Positions 45,733-57,240 of a stretch of 64,000 nucleotides of DNA are shown here, piece by piece. The notes under the pieces were generated by a model, which saw only the letters and a list, made by a program, of their open reading frames with translations, ran no database searches and had not been told where the DNA came from. The position numbers and the translations under genes are program-made. The first letter of the stretch is position 1, and every line of letters starts with the position of its first letter. The stretch lies in assembly GCF_003065425.1 (NCBI RefSeq), contig NZ_CP026949.1, positions 1,922,001 to 1,986,000 of the forward strand. Direction: 5' to 3'. This stretch comes from Mycetocola zhujimingii (GTDB taxonomy: Bacteria > Actinomycetota > Actinomycetes > Actinomycetales > Microbacteriaceae).

Positions 45733-45752
45733 ATCTGTCGGGGTCGAACGAA

Positions 45753-46838
<1,086 letters not shown>

Positions 46839-46847
46839 TCACGCTCG

Positions 46848-47357
46848 TTAGTTCTTGAATACGCGTTCGGTGATCGACTTGGAACCGCGGCCGATCGCAA
46901 GCTGCCCGGACTGCGCGAGTTCCTTGATGCCGAAGGGCTCGAGGACCTTCAGCAGCGCGTTGGTCTTGCCCGAGTCACCCGTGACCTCGATGACGAGGGC
47001 GTCAGTTGCAACGTCGACGACGCGGGCGCGGAACAGGTTGACGGCCTCGAGCACCTGTGAGCGTGTCGTGTTGTCGACCCGCACCTTGATGAGGAGGTGC
47101 TCGCGCTGGACGGACTGCGCCGGGTCGAGTTCGACGATCTTGATCACGTTGACGAGCTTGTTGAGCTGTTTGGTTATCTGCTCGAGCGGCAGGCCTTCGA
47201 CGGTGACGACGACGGTGATGCGGCTCAGGCCGGGGACTTCACTCTTGCCGACGGCCAATGACTCGATGTTGAATCCGCGGCGGGCAAAGAGACCAGCGAC
47301 ACGGGTGAGCAGACCCGGTTTGTCTTCGACGAGCAGACTGAGAACGTGGGTAGTCAT
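46848..47357 (-). CDS. ilvN: Acetolactate synthase small (regulatory) subunit
   Basis: 169-aa regulatory subunit: an N-terminal ACT domain (MTTHVLSLLVEDKPGLLTRV ... RRGFNIESLAVG) that binds valine, and the C-terminal activation domain ending SGQLAIGRGSKSITERV. It activates IlvB and confers feedback inhibition. ATG lies 2 nt after the ilvB stop, so the subunits are co-translated. Confidence 0.97.
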   Translation of the reverse strand: MTTHVLSLLVEDKPGLLTRVAGLFARRGFNIESLAVGKSEVPGLSRITVVVTVEGLPLEQITKQLNKLVNVIKIVELDPAQSVQREHLLIKVRVDNTTRSQVLEAVNLFRARVVDVATDALVIEVTGDSGKTNALLKVLEPFGIKELAQSGQLAIGRGSKSITERVFKN

Positions 47358-47359
47358 CT

Positions 47360-49180
47360 CTAGACCTCCTCATCGAATGACGGGCTGTGTTCCCTGGCGT
47401 ACTGCACATAGCTGTTGCTGACGCCCTGGGGAACCATCGGCCACGCCATAGCGTCTGCGCTCACGACGAAGTCGATGACGACGGGCCGGTCGTTGGTCTC
47501 GAGCGCCAGCTGAATGGCGGCATCCACCTCGTCCATCGATGTCACGCGGATGCCGAGACATCCGTATGCCTCAGCGAGCTTCACGAAATCCGGAACCCGG
47601 ATGGTGTCGTGGCCCGTGTTGAGATCGGTGTTCGAGTATCGGCCGTCGTAGAACAGTGTCTGCCACTGGCGAACCATTCCGAGCGACGAGTTGTTGATGA
47701 TCGCGACCTTGATCGGGATCTTGTTGATCGCACAGGTGGCGAGTTCCTGATTGGTCATCTGGAAGCATCCGTCACCGTCGATCGCCCAGACCGTACGCTC
47801 AGGCTCGGCAACCTTGGCGCCCATAGCCGCCGGGACCGAGTAACCCATGGTTCCTGCGCCGCCGGAGTTGAGCCACGAGTTAGGCCGCTCGTACTTGATG
47901 AACTGGGCTGCCCACATCTGGTGCTGGCCGACGCCGGACGCGAAGATTCCTTCCGGCCCCGTGAGTTCGCCGATCCGCGAGATGACGTGCTGGGGCGCGA
48001 GCAGACCGTCGCTCGGGGTGGAGAACCCGAGCGGGAACTCCTCGCGCAGCCCATTGAGGTAGGTCCACCAGACCTCGATGTCGGGGACGGTGTCCCGACG
48101 GGCCGAGGTGATGGCCGCGGTGAGATCGGCGATGACATCCTTGGCATCGCCGACGATCGGGACGTCTGCTGTGCGGATCTTGGAGATCTCCGCGGGGTCG
48201 ACGTCAACGTGGACAACTTTGGCGTTCGGCGCGAAGAGCGCCGTCTTTCCGGTCACCCGGTCGTCGAACCTGGCGCCGAGTGCGACGATCAGGTCAGACT
48301 CCTGCAGCGCGAGCACCGCGGGAACCGTCCCGTGCATCCCGGGCATGCCGAGGTGCTGCGGGTGGGAGTCCGGGAATGCACCGCGGGCCATCAGCGTCGT
48401 CACAACGGGAGCACCGCTGAGCTCAGCCAGCTCGAGCAATTCCGCCGAAGCGTGTGCCCGAATGACACCTCCACCGACATAGAGAACCGGCTTTTTGGCT
48501 TCCACCATCAGCTGCGCTGCGGCCTGGATCTGCTTGCCGTGCGCCTTCGTCACCGGGCGGTAGCCGGGGAGATCGATCTTCGGCGGCCAGATAAACGGCA
48601 CGGTGTCTTGCTGCGCGTCCTTGGTGATGTCGACGAGCACCGGTCCCGGGCGGCCGGTCGACGCGATGTGGTACGCCGCGGCAATCGTCGCGGGGATGTC
48701 GGCGGCATCCGTGACCAGGAAGGAGTGCTTCGTGATCGGCATGGTGATGCCGACGATGTCGGCCTCCTGGAACGCGTCGGTCCCCATCAGGGTGGAGAAC
48801 ACCTGGCCGGTGATCGCGAGAAGCGGCACCGAGTCCATGTGGGCATCCATGATGGCGGTGACGAGGTTGGTCGCGCCAGGGCCGGACGTGGCGATGGCTA
48901 CGCCGACTTTCCCGCTCGCCGCGGCATAGCCCTCGGCTGCGTGTCCGGCGCCCTGCTCGTGACGCACGAGGATGTGACGGATCTTCTTCGTGTCCATGAG
49001 CGGGTCATAGACAGGAAGGATCGCGCCGCCCGGCAGTCCGAACACGTCGGTGATACCGATCAGCTCGAGCGTACGGACGACGGCCTGGGCCCCGGTCAGG
49101 AGCTCTGGCGCCTCGGCGTCGGTGGTCTTGGCAGCCCTGAGGCTGGATGGCGATATGGCGGGAGAAGAATCCGCAGGCAT
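47360..49180 (-). CDS. ilvB: Acetolactate synthase large (catalytic) subunit
   Basis: 606-aa ThDP enzyme that condenses pyruvate with pyruvate or 2-oxobutyrate. The ThDP glutamate is in [16 protein letters not shown], the FAD/regulatory region is central, and the ThDP motif runs [18 protein letters not shown] to [14 protein letters not shown]. The ATG at 49180 is chosen because AAGGGAACC precedes it; the longer open frame overlaps ilvD and reads like noise. It follows ilvD by 46 nt. Confidence 0.97.
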   Translation of the reverse strand: MPADSSPAISPSSLRAAKTTDAEAPELLTGAQAVVRTLELIGITDVFGLPGGAILPVYDPLMDTKKIRHILVRHEQGAGHAAEGYAAASGKVGVAIATSGPGATNLVTAIMDAHMDSVPLLAITGQVFSTLMGTDAFQEADIVGITMPITKHSFLVTDAADIPATIAAAYHIASTGRPGPVLVDITKDAQQDTVPFIWPPKIDLPGYRPVTKAHGKQIQAAAQLMVEAKKPVLYVGGGVIRAHASAELLELAELSGAPVVTTLMARGAFPDSHPQHLGMPGMHGTVPAVLALQESDLIVALGARFDDRVTGKTALFAPNAKVVHVDVDPAEISKIRTADVPIVGDAKDVIADLTAAITSARRDTVPDIEVWWTYLNGLREEFPLGFSTPSDGLLAPQHVISRIGELTGPEGIFASGVGQHQMWAAQFIKYERPNSWLNSGGAGTMGYSVPAAMGAKVAEPERTVWAIDGDGCFQMTNQELATCAINKIPIKVAIINNSSLGMVRQWQTLFYDGRYSNTDLNTGHDTIRVPDFVKLAEAYGCLGIRVTSMDEVDAAIQLALETNDRPVVIDFVVSADAMAWPMVPQGVSNSYVQYAREHSPSFDEEV

Positions 49181-49226
49181 CGTATGGGTTCCCTTGTGAG
49201 AGTGGAGATCTGAAGAGGACGTCCTG

Positions 49227-50921
49227 TTACCCGGTGATCGCGCCTTCTGCGGCGGAGTGCACGAGCTTGGAGTACTTTGCGAGGACGCCACGGGTATAGC
49301 GCGGGGGAAGCGGTGCCCAGCCGTTGCGGCGGGCTGCCAGCTCTTGTTCGTCGACAAGTAGGTCGAGCGACCGAGCTGCGATATCGACCCGTATCAGATC
49401 ACCATCGCGCACGAAGGCAATGGGACCAGCGTCCACTGCTTCGGGTGCTATGTGGCCGATGCAGAGGCCGGTTGTGCCGCCTGAGAATCGACCGTCCGTC
49501 AATAGTAGTACATCTTTTCCGAGCCCTGCGCCCTTGATGGCGGCGGTGATGGCGAGCATCTCGCGCATGCCAGGCCCACCCTTCGGACCCTCGTACCTGA
49601 TGACGATGACGTCGCCGGCGGAGATCTCCCCGTTGGTCAGTGCATCCATCGCGCCGCGCTCACGTTCGAAGACCCGGGCGGGCCCCTCGAAGACGTCTGC
49701 GTCGAAGCCGGCCGTCTTAACAACGGCTCCCTCGGGCGCGAACGAGCCGTGCAGCACGGTGATGCCGCCCGTCGCGTGAATCGGATTGTCGAGTGTGCGG
49801 ATGACCTCGCCGTCGAGCGGCATGGGGTTGAGCTCAGCGAGGTTCTCGGCGAGGGTCTTGCCCGTTACCGTGAGCGCGTCGCCGTGGAGCAGCCCGGCAT
49901 CGAGCAGCGCCTTCATCACGACGGGAACTCCGCCGTGACGGTCGACATCGTTCATGACGTACTTGCCGAACGGCTTGAGGTCGCCGATGTGGGGCACTTT
50001 GTCGCCGATGCGGTTGAAGTCGTCGAGCGTGAGGTCCACTTCGGCCTCGCGCGCAATGGCGAGCAGGTGCAGGACGACGTTGGTCGATCCGCCGAACGCC
50101 ATTGCAACGGCGATCGCGTTCTCGAATGCCTTCTTGGTCAGGATGTCGCGGGCGGTGATTCCGAGCCGGAGCATGTTGACGACGGCCTCACCCGAGCGGT
50201 GCGCGAAGTAGTCGCGACGGCGGTCGGCCGACGGCGGCGCGGCAGAGCCCGGGAGGCTCATACCGAGTGCCTCGGCGACGGATGCCATGGTGTTGGCCGT
50301 GTACATGCCGCCACAGGCACCTTCACCTGGCGCGATGGCGCACTCGATGCGCTTGAGGTCTTCCTCGCTCATGGTGCCGGCCTTGCAGGCGCCGACCGCT
50401 TCGAAGGCGTCGATGATCGTGACGTCCTTCTCGGTTCCGTCACTGAGCTTCACCCAGCCGGGAGCGATCGATCCGGCGTAGAGAAAGACACTCGCGAGGT
50501 CGAGCCTGGCCGCGGCCATGAGCATCCCGGGCAGCGACTTGTCGCAGCCCGCGAGCAGGACAGTGCCGTCGAGGCGCTCCGCCATGACCACCGTCTCGAC
50601 GGAGTCAGCGATGACCTCGCGGGACACCAGCGAGAAGTGCATGCCCTCGTGGCCCATCGAGATGCCGTCAGAAACCGAGATGGTTCCGAACTGCAGCGGG
50701 TATCCCCCACCGGAGTGAACGCCTTCCTTGGCGCCCTGCGCGAGCCGGTCAAGCGACAGGTTGCACGGCGTGATTTCGTTCCAGCTCGACGCGATTCCGA
50801 TCTGGGGCTTGTCCCAGTCCGCGTCGCCCATGCCGACGGCGCGGAGCATCCCGCGCGATGTTGTTGCTTCGATTCCGTCTGTGACTGCTCTACTGCGAGG
50901 TTTCAGGTCGATCTCTGACAT
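49227..50921 (-). CDS. ilvD: Dihydroxyacid dehydratase
   Basis: 564-aa Fe-S dehydratase, making 2-oxoisovalerate or 3-methyl-2-oxopentanoate. Cluster ligands are in CDKSLPGML and [22 protein letters not shown], and GRFSGGTTG lies near the C-terminus. ATG start. It leads the ilv block but follows otsB by only 35 nt, so the ilv genes may be read from the ots promoter or from one inside otsB. Confidence 0.97.
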   Translation of the reverse strand: MSEIDLKPRSRAVTDGIEATTSRGMLRAVGMGDADWDKPQIGIASSWNEITPCNLSLDRLAQGAKEGVHSGGGYPLQFGTISVSDGISMGHEGMHFSLVSREVIADSVETVVMAERLDGTVLLAGCDKSLPGMLMAAARLDLASVFLYAGSIAPGWVKLSDGTEKDVTIIDAFEAVGACKAGTMSEEDLKRIECAIAPGEGACGGMYTANTMASVAEALGMSLPGSAAPPSADRRRDYFAHRSGEAVVNMLRLGITARDILTKKAFENAIAVAMAFGGSTNVVLHLLAIAREAEVDLTLDDFNRIGDKVPHIGDLKPFGKYVMNDVDRHGGVPVVMKALLDAGLLHGDALTVTGKTLAENLAELNPMPLDGEVIRTLDNPIHATGGITVLHGSFAPEGAVVKTAGFDADVFEGPARVFERERGAMDALTNGEISAGDVIVIRYEGPKGGPGMREMLAITAAIKGAGLGKDVLLLTDGRFSGGTTGLCIGHIAPEAVDAGPIAFVRDGDLIRVDIAARSLDLLVDEQELAARRNGWAPLPPRYTRGVLAKYSKLVHSAAEGAITG

Positions 50922-50956
50922 GCATCGAGTCTAGAACCTCGAACATGCCCGGGGAG

Positions 50957-51739
50957 TCATCGGCCGGTGGCAGCGCGGAGCTCGGCAAGCCGGGCGAGTA
51001 CGTCGGCGACGTCGGCCGGTGTCGCAACGCGATACCTGGCGACGGAATCCCCCTCGCCGCACTTGAGCGAGAGGTCTCCATCGCCGAGCACGGCGAACGC
51101 GTCTTCGTCCGTCACGTCGTCGCCGGCATAGAGCACCGCGGTCGCCCCGGTGTAGTCGCGAAGGTGCCTGATGGCGTCGCCCTTCGTGACGCTCAACACC
51201 GAAAACTCGATGACGTTCTTGCCATCGCGCACCTTGGCTGGAACCCCTGCGGCCTCAGCGGCTGCGCGAGCTGCATCATTCGCCGCGTTCTCGGCATGAC
51301 CGTCGAGGTGCCTCGTGTGCAGGGCGAATCCGGCGGGCTTCGCCTCAATCCAGGTGCCGGGGTGGGCGGCGCTGACCTCTTCGAGAGCGACAGAGAGGGT
51401 TGCGACACGGGCCAGGTCATCGTCCCCGAGCGGCGGGTGGGTGTCGACGCCGTCGAACCGGTATTCCGCCCCGTGTGAGCCGACGAGCAGGATGCCGTCT
51501 GGCGCCTGGGACGCTCGCTGCAGGCTGTCGACGGCGCGGCCGGAGACGAACGCCACTGTGGTGTGCGAGACGTCGAGGAGTCTCGCCACAGCCTCGGCGG
51601 CTTCCGGGATGGCGCGGGAATCGTCGGGATTGTCGACGAACGGCGCAAGGGTCCCGTCGAAATCGAGAGCGACAAGCAGGTGCTCTGCGTCGGCAAGACG
51701 CCCAAGCGCCGCATTGAGCTCGGCGGACAGCCCGGTCAT
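50957..51739 (-). CDS. otsB: Trehalose-6-phosphate phosphatase
   Basis: 260-aa HAD phosphatase: nucleophile motif LVALDFDGTLAPFVDNPDD at the N-terminus, SGRAVDSLQRA for motif II, and YAGDDVTDEDAFAVL for the Mg-binding acids. It removes phosphate from trehalose-6-phosphate. The ATG overlaps the otsA TGA (ATGA), coupling synthase and phosphatase. Confidence 0.95.
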   Translation of the reverse strand: MTGLSAELNAALGRLADAEHLLVALDFDGTLAPFVDNPDDSRAIPEAAEAVARLLDVSHTTVAFVSGRAVDSLQRASQAPDGILLVGSHGAEYRFDGVDTHPPLGDDDLARVATLSVALEEVSAAHPGTWIEAKPAGFALHTRHLDGHAENAANDAARAAAEAAGVPAKVRDGKNVIEFSVLSVTKGDAIRHLRDYTGATAVLYAGDDVTDEDAFAVLGDGDLSLKCGEGDSVARYRVATPADVADVLARLAELRAATGR

Positions 51740-53247
51740 CGCCGGTCGTCCGGGTGCTCGTGCGATACCGGGTGTTCCGTTGCCGACTGTGTGAGTTCCT
51801 CGAGGAACACGCGTGACCACTTGACGACGTCATTCTCGAGAACACGTTTGCGGAGGGCGCGCATACGCCTCCTCCGCTCAGCGACCGGCATCTCGACCGC
51901 CTTCAGAATGGCTTCCTTGACCCCCTCGATGTCATGGGGGTTGATCAGGATGGCCTGGCGGAGGTCATCGGATGCCCCGGCGAATTCGCTCAGGACGAGC
52001 ACGCCTCCCAAATCGGCGCGGGTCGCGACATACTCCTTGGCAACGAGGTTCATGCCGTCCCTGAGCGCGGTGACGAGCATGACGTCGGCGGCGAGGTACA
52101 GGGCCACCATCTCCTCGCGGGGATAACCCTGGTGAAGGTAATTGATCGCGGAGTGCCCGATGGAACCGTAATCGCCGTTGATGCGCCCGACCGTGAGTTC
52201 GATTTCATCGCGGAGCTGCATGTAGCTCGCGACGCGCTCACGGCTCGGGCTCGCAACCTGCACGAGCGTCACATCGTGAGCGTCGAGGCGCCCCTCGGCG
52301 AGCAGCTCGCCGTACGCCTTGAGCCTGTGGCCGATTCCCTTGGTGTAGTCGAGCCTGTCGACGCCGAGCATGATCGTCCTGGGGTTGCCGAGCTCCTCGC
52401 GGATCTGACGCGCCCTGGCCTGGACGTCGGGGCGCTGTGCCAGCTCGACATAACTTGTCGCGTCGATGGAGATCGGGTACGCCCTGGCGATGACCCGGCG
52501 CATCGGCGCACCGCTCACGTGCGACCTGTCGCCCGTCGTCGCGTCCGAGGAGTCGCCGACGGGAACCCACACGCGAGTGCCCTTGGTTTCATACCCGAAG
52601 AGACGGCGAACCGCTCGCGTGAAGTTCCCGGCATCGGCGACGCGCTGGAAGCCGATGACGTCGGCGCCGAGAAGGCCCGAGATGATCTGCTGCCGCCACG
52701 GGAGCTGGGAAAAGATCCCGTATGCGGGGAAAGGAATGTGGTTGAAGAAACCGATTGTGAGGTCTGGACGCAACTCGCGGAGCATCCCGGGAACAAGCTG
52801 GAGCTGGTAGTCGTGAACCCAGACCGTCGCACCGACATCCGCGATCCGTGCTGTCGTTTCAGCAAATCGACGGTTCACCGCGACGTATGTCTCCCACCAT
52901 TCACGGTGATAGCTCGGCTGAGCGATGACGTCGTGATACAGCGGCCAGAGAGTGTCGTTGGAGAAGCCCTCGTAGTAGCGCTCGATCTCTTCCGCGTTCA
53001 GTGCAACGGGGACCATGCGGATGTTCTCGTGCTCGAATGGCTCGAGGACGACGTCGGCAGCACCGGGCCAGCCGACCCAGGCGCCATCCGTGGTCTTCAT
53101 CAGTGGTTCAAGGGCCGCGACAAGACCGCCAGGGGACATCCGCCACTGCTGGTTTCCGTTGCTGTCGGTGACGCTGTCGACCGGCAGCCGGTTCGCGACG
53201 ACGATGAAATCGTAGGTATCCGGCCCGTCTTCGGTCTGCGATGCCAC
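51736..53247 (-). CDS. otsA: Trehalose-6-phosphate synthase
   Basis: 503-aa GT20 retaining glycosyltransferase that makes trehalose-6-phosphate from UDP- or GDP-glucose. Recognised by DFIVVANRLPVDS, VWVHDYQLQLVPGMLRELRPDL, HIPFPAYGIFSQLPWR, GVDRLDYTKGI and LVAKEYVATR. The GTG at 53247 (VASQTEDG) has AAGGGGAAC upstream; the longer frame adds unlikely residues. It is the first gene of the otsAB-ilvDBNC run. Upstream, a CATAAT -10-like box on the minus strand lies near 53335. Confidence 0.95.
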   Translation of the reverse strand: MASQTEDGPDTYDFIVVANRLPVDSVTDSNGNQQWRMSPGGLVAALEPLMKTTDGAWVGWPGAADVVLEPFEHENIRMVPVALNAEEIERYYEGFSNDTLWPLYHDVIAQPSYHREWWETYVAVNRRFAETTARIADVGATVWVHDYQLQLVPGMLRELRPDLTIGFFNHIPFPAYGIFSQLPWRQQIISGLLGADVIGFQRVADAGNFTRAVRRLFGYETKGTRVWVPVGDSSDATTGDRSHVSGAPMRRVIARAYPISIDATSYVELAQRPDVQARARQIREELGNPRTIMLGVDRLDYTKGIGHRLKAYGELLAEGRLDAHDVTLVQVASPSRERVASYMQLRDEIELTVGRINGDYGSIGHSAINYLHQGYPREEMVALYLAADVMLVTALRDGMNLVAKEYVATRADLGGVLVLSEFAGASDDLRQAILINPHDIEGVKEAILKAVEMPVAERRRRMRALRKRVLENDVVKWSRVFLEELTQSATEHPVSHEHPDDRR

Positions 53248-53445
53248 GCTGTTCCCCTTTATTGCCACTGATTCGTGGAGGCCAACGCTACCAGCCGGGC
53301 CCAATCACGACTCCGGGGAGGATTGGGGCGAACAATTATGGTAAGCGCCCGATCGGCCGGATATTGCACAGGGCGCCACGTTGTCAAGCGTGTCACCGGG
53401 GCAGGCAATAGTCGCTACCGTTGTCGCAAACGGAGGGAATCCCAC

Positions 53446-53634
53446 ATGCGTAAGTACGTCATGAACATCAGTGTCCTAAGCGCCATCGCCGGCGCGTTTT
53501 CACTCATCCGGACCTCGAAGAGCGCCCCGCGCGACTGGCGCCTGGTCTTGTTGTGGGTCGGCTGGCTCGTCACGGTTGCCAACGCTGTGGCAATGGTGAG
53601 CGAAAAGTCGGACCAGAAGAAGCTGAAGGCCTAG
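53446..53634 (+). CDS. Hypothetical 62-aa membrane protein
   Basis: One or two weak helices (VMNISVLSAIAGAFSLI and LVLLWVGWLVTVANAVAMV) and a basic C-terminus. Not recognised. The ATG at 53446 has CGGAGGGAATCCCAC before it, a very good ribosome site. Confidence 0.7.
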   Translation: MRKYVMNISVLSAIAGAFSLIRTSKSAPRDWRLVLLWVGWLVTVANAVAMVSEKSDQKKLKA

Positions 53635-53750
53635 CCCAGAGGCTCTCTTTACCCCGGCATCCGGGGCGTGTCGGCGTGTCAGGCGGGCGACTGGGGCGGG
53701 TCAGGTCCACACTGGAGCTATCACTCGCACCAGTACCAGGGAGACCGCAC

Positions 53751-54287
53751 ATGTTTGGTCGACGCCGACACCGCGCTCGCGCACAGGTTGCCCTTCCGAC
53801 GCCCGTCGAGGCGCCGACTCCCACCCCTCAGCTCTCCGAGGAGCAGCTGTTCGACGTGGTGCGGGATCGCCTCGACGAGTTTTTGGGCGCCCAGGGTGAA
53901 TGGACCCTCGTACGGCGTTCCGCGGGCGATACAGACGAGTTCTTCCAGAGCATGACTGCGTTCTCCGTCGCTCGCGACGTCACATCGTCGATTCTTGCGA
54001 CGGCACGCGGCGAACTCGCAGGGGCAAAGACGGCCGAACAGGCCTCGACAGTGACGCTCTCCGACTTTGTCGGCTTTGGAGCATCGGCTCTCCAGCCCGC
54101 TACGGTCAGCTCCACCGACAGCGACGAGTTCGTGACTCGTCCGGTCGCCGACCAGGTCACCTTCGAGCTCAACGCCATCGCCGTGTGGGCCGACCCGCAG
54201 CGCCACGATCCCGGCCATGTCAGCCCGGATCTCGTGACCCCGCCAGCCGCTTCGATCGCTTCGGCCTCACAAACCCACGCTTCCTGA
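53751..54287 (+). CDS. Hypothetical 178-aa protein
   Basis: Basic N-terminus (MFGRRRHRARAQ), a Pro/Thr linker, then a globular part with EEQLFDVVRDRLDEFLG and DEFFQSMTAFSVARDVTSSILATAR, and a Ser/Thr/Ala-rich tail. No membrane segment. Not recognised. ATG with CAGGGAGACC upstream. It converges with the small PLDc-N gene. Confidence 0.7.
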   Translation: MFGRRRHRARAQVALPTPVEAPTPTPQLSEEQLFDVVRDRLDEFLGAQGEWTLVRRSAGDTDEFFQSMTAFSVARDVTSSILATARGELAGAKTAEQASTVTLSDFVGFGASALQPATVSSTDSDEFVTRPVADQVTFELNAIAVWADPQRHDPGHVSPDLVTPPAASIASASQTHAS

Positions 54288-54349
54288 CCGTCTGGTTCGA
54301 CTCCACCGCGTGTGCGGCTGGCAGGCTGGCAATGGAACCAGACAGCTGA

Positions 54350-54574
54350 TTAACCGTCCTGACGACGGCCACGCACGAAATACGCGATGGGTCCAATCCA
54401 GTTCACAGCGATCACGGCTGCCCAGAGTGGCTTCGGTCCGTTGATCTCTGCCGCGGGCCGCTTGGCGAGATCTGCCCAGGCCGCCGCCGCCAGCGCGACC
54501 TGAACCGATCCCCCGACGACCACAGCGATCTTCCGCCCGAGGCTGAGGCTGCTGAACTTCAGATCTTTTTTCAT
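54350..54574 (-). CDS. Small PLDc-N-like membrane protein
   Basis: 74-aa protein with two helices; the second, LWAAVIAVNWIGPIAYFVRGRRQ, fits the short phospholipase-D-nuclease N-terminal (PLDc_N) domain that also occurs alone in actinobacteria. Function unknown. ATG preceded by GAGGAGAACCGCG. It lies downstream of tRNA-Lys and its terminator. Confidence 0.75.
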   Translation of the reverse strand: MKKDLKFSSLSLGRKIAVVVGGSVQVALAAAAWADLAKRPAAEINGPKPLWAAVIAVNWIGPIAYFVRGRRQDG

Positions 54575-54654
54575 CGCGGTTCTCCTCTTTGACCATGACG
54601 GAAACTCCGTCGCTCCAGCTTGACGGCATCCGTACGTCGACACAATCGCGCGCA

Positions 54655-54687
54655 CAAAAAACCCCGACCATGTGTCATGATCGGGGC
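54655..54687 (-). terminator. Intrinsic terminator of tRNA-Lys
   Basis: On the minus strand GCCCCGAtCATG pairs with CATGgTCGGGGT and TTTTTT follows, 7 nt beyond the CCA end of the tRNA. Confidence 0.88.
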
Positions 54688-54694
54688 TATCTGG

Positions 54695-54767
<73 letters not shown>

Positions 54768-54878
54768 GTTTCTCGTTCGAAACTCGCGCTTCGAACCGTG
54801 GAAAACAATAGCACGCGTTGAGCCCCCGAGCGAATCGAGGGGGCCTCAGCATTTCGGGCCGCCGGTATCGTAGGTGCC

Positions 54879-55673
54879 ATGACGACTCCCCCGATCTCGC
54901 TCGCAGACGACCTCGCCCTGGCTCTCCGCCTTGCGGATGCCGCTGATGCCATCTCCCTGTCACGTTTTCGTTCCGCAAACCTCGAGATTTCAACAAAACG
55001 GGATGCAACACACGTGACGGATGCTGACCTTGCCGTCGAGCGAGCTCTCCGTGACATTCTGGCGGCCGAACGCCCCGACGACGGCATCCTCGGTGAGGAG
55101 TACGGTACAGCGGGCTCCACCGCGCGGCAGTGGATCATCGACCCCATCGACGGCACAGCAAACTTTCTCCGTGGCGTGCCCAACTGGGCGACCCTCATCA
55201 GCCTCGCCGTCGACGGGGTTCCGGTCGTCGGCGTCGCGAGCGCTCCGGCGTTCCGCAAGCGCTGGTGGGCGCAGGAAGGCGCAGGAGCGTGGCTCGCCGA
55301 GGACGGCACCGAACCCCGGCGGCTCTGGGTCTCCGGGGTTGAGAAACTCGAAGACGCGTCACTGAGCTTCCAGAGCCTCAGTCAGTGGGATGAGGCGGGT
55401 TACCTCGACCAGCTCGTCTCGCTGACGCGTCAGGTCTGGCGGGACCGGGCATACGGCGATATGTGGTCGTACGGACTGCTGGCCGAAGGGCTCATCGACA
55501 TCGTGGGCGAGTTCGACGTCAAGGAGTACGACATCGCTCCGTTCGCGATCCTCATCCGCGAGGCTGGCGGTCGGTTCAGCGCCATCAACGGGGAGAACTC
55601 GATCGCCGCACGCAGTTCGCTCGCGACCAACGGCATACTGCACGACGAGGTCCTGCGCAACCTCGGACACTGA
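54879..55673 (+). CDS. hisN: Inositol-monophosphatase-family protein, likely histidinol-phosphatase HisN
   Basis: 264-aa Mg-dependent phosphatase. Metal-binding motifs are ILGEEYG, WIIDPIDGTANFLRG and, late, VKEYDIAPFAILIREAGG. The latter form, with YDIAP rather than WDIA, is seen in actinobacterial HisN, which dephosphorylates histidinol phosphate; other IMPase substrates cannot be excluded. ATG start. It is divergent from tRNA-Lys and shortly upstream of the acyltransferase gene (38 nt). Confidence 0.85.
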   Translation: MTTPPISLADDLALALRLADAADAISLSRFRSANLEISTKRDATHVTDADLAVERALRDILAAERPDDGILGEEYGTAGSTARQWIIDPIDGTANFLRGVPNWATLISLAVDGVPVVGVASAPAFRKRWWAQEGAGAWLAEDGTEPRRLWVSGVEKLEDASLSFQSLSQWDEAGYLDQLVSLTRQVWRDRAYGDMWSYGLLAEGLIDIVGEFDVKEYDIAPFAILIREAGGRFSAINGENSIAARSSLATNGILHDEVLRNLGH

Positions 55674-55711
55674 GCAGGCTGGTTAACAACACCTGCCTCT
55701 ACTATTCCTGT

Positions 55712-56485
55712 ATGAGAACGCTCCCCAGTGAACCCGTCTACAGCACAGCCGTCGCGGTCGGCAAGACCATTTTCGGCGGCTTGGGCCTGAAGCGCATTGT
55801 CACCGGGGCCGAGAACATTCCGGCTACCGGGGGCGCGATTCTCGCGATCACCCACTTCGGGTACATGGATTTCGCACTCACCGAGTGGATGGTGTGGGAT
55901 CGCACTCGGAGGCGCGTTCGCTTCATGGCAAAGAAGGGCGCTTTCGACAAGCCCGTGGTCGGCTGGCTGTTGCGGGGCATGAAGCACATCTCGGTTGACA
56001 TGTCGGCGGGAGCCGAGGCGTACTCCAAGGCGATCGGCGCACTGAAGGCCGGCGAGATGATCGGCGTGTTTCCCGAGGCAGGCGTCAACACCTCGTTCAC
56101 CGTGCGCGAGTTGAAGACCGGCACGGTACGCATGGCCGCCGAGGCCGGGGTGCCCGTCATTCCGATCGCTGTCTGGGGCGGCCATCGCCTTCTCACCAAG
56201 GGCAGGAAGCCCACGCTCCGCGAAGCGTTCCGCACCCCCATCAGATACACCGTCGGTGAACCGATCCACGTGGATGCCTCGTCCGATGTCCGCGAAAGCA
56301 CGCTGGCTCTTCGGGTGACCATGCAGGCCCTGCTCGACGAGGCTCAGGCTTCATACCCGGCCGACGGCAACGGTGCGTGGTGGCAGCCCGCCCACCTGGG
56401 CGGAACCGCGCCCACCCCTGAGGAAGCCGCGATCGCCGAGGCCGAGCGACAGAAGCGCAAAGCAGCCGAGGCCGCGCGCAAGTGA
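55712..56485 (+). CDS. 1-acyl-glycerol-3-phosphate acyltransferase-like (PlsC) protein
   Basis: 257-aa PlsC-fold enzyme: the catalytic HxxxxD is in AITHFGYMDFAL, and the acceptor-binding block is GVFPEAGVNTSF, a variant of the usual FPEGTRS. The rest follows the family (VRMAAEAGVPVIPIAVWGGHRLL). The tail is a basic/Ala-Glu helix that may sit on the membrane. Such proteins acylate lysophosphatidate or other lipid-linked acceptors. Its TGA overlaps the GTG of the next gene. Confidence 0.88.
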   Translation: MRTLPSEPVYSTAVAVGKTIFGGLGLKRIVTGAENIPATGGAILAITHFGYMDFALTEWMVWDRTRRRVRFMAKKGAFDKPVVGWLLRGMKHISVDMSAGAEAYSKAIGALKAGEMIGVFPEAGVNTSFTVRELKTGTVRMAAEAGVPVIPIAVWGGHRLLTKGRKPTLREAFRTPIRYTVGEPIHVDASSDVRESTLALRVTMQALLDEAQASYPADGNGAWWQPAHLGGTAPTPEEAAIAEAERQKRKAAEAARK

Positions 56486-57222
56486 CGTCGGCGAGGCGAC
56501 TGGGGCGGGTGGCACTCTGGGTGCTTGCCGCCATCGTGCTCGCCGGAGTGATCGGAGCGGTGTGGCTCCACCAGGTGATGGCCGGAGACCGGGATCGAGC
56601 GCTCGAGGCCTGGCAGAACGACGCCATCGAGATCACCGACACCGAAACGGGAATCGTCATGGAGCCAGCCTCGGGGGCCACCTCCACGGGACTGGTCTTC
56701 GTGCCGGGGGCGAAAGTCGATCCGTACGCCTACCTCTACAAGCTGTCGGGAATCGTCGAGAACGGCACCACAGTGGTGATTACGAAACCGACACTCAACC
56801 TCGCCTTTGCCGACCTCAGGCCCCTCGACGCATTCACCACCAACGCCCCGCGGATCGACGAGTGGTTCGTTGGTGGACATTCCCTCGGCGGGGTCAAGTC
56901 CTGCCAGTATGCATCCGACACTTCCGTCGCGGGTCTCGTGTTCTTCGGCAGTTACTGTGCGACCGACCTCTCAGGCACGGATCTCCCGGTTCTGAGCTAC
57001 GTCGCGCAGAACGACGGACTCAGCACGCCGCAGAACATCGAGGATGCCGCTGGCTTGCTCCCCGCGGACACGATCACCGTTGAACTCCCCGGTGCGAACC
57101 ACGCGGACTTCGGCGACTACGGTGTCCAGCCGGGTGACGGCGAGTCCACCGTTGACGACTCCGACGTCAGGGATGCCATCACCGATGAGTTCCAGGCCTG
57201 GCTGGACGCGCTGGAGCCCTGA
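56482..57222 (+). CDS. Membrane-anchored alpha/beta hydrolase
   Basis: 246-aa protein: N-terminal anchor VALWVLAAIVLAGVIGAVWL, then an alpha/beta hydrolase fold with nucleophile elbow GGHSLGGVKS, acid in LSYVAQNDGLS and histidine in LPGANHADFGDYG, so the Ser-Asp-His triad is complete and likely outside the membrane. Related to predicted dienelactone-hydrolase-like proteins. GTG start overlaps the acyltransferase stop, suggesting a joint lipid-related task. Confidence 0.85.
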   Translation: MTSARRLGRVALWVLAAIVLAGVIGAVWLHQVMAGDRDRALEAWQNDAIEITDTETGIVMEPASGATSTGLVFVPGAKVDPYAYLYKLSGIVENGTTVVITKPTLNLAFADLRPLDAFTTNAPRIDEWFVGGHSLGGVKSCQYASDTSVAGLVFFGSYCATDLSGTDLPVLSYVAQNDGLSTPQNIEDAAGLLPADTITVELPGANHADFGDYGVQPGDGESTVDDSDVRDAITDEFQAWLDALEP

Positions 57223-57240
57223 CGCCCACCGCGCGAATTC

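Noticed and set aside
49181-49357. 59-residue N-terminal extension of IlvB
   Set aside because: It overlaps the end of ilvD, is low in protein-like pattern, and the ATG at 49180 has a good ribosome site.
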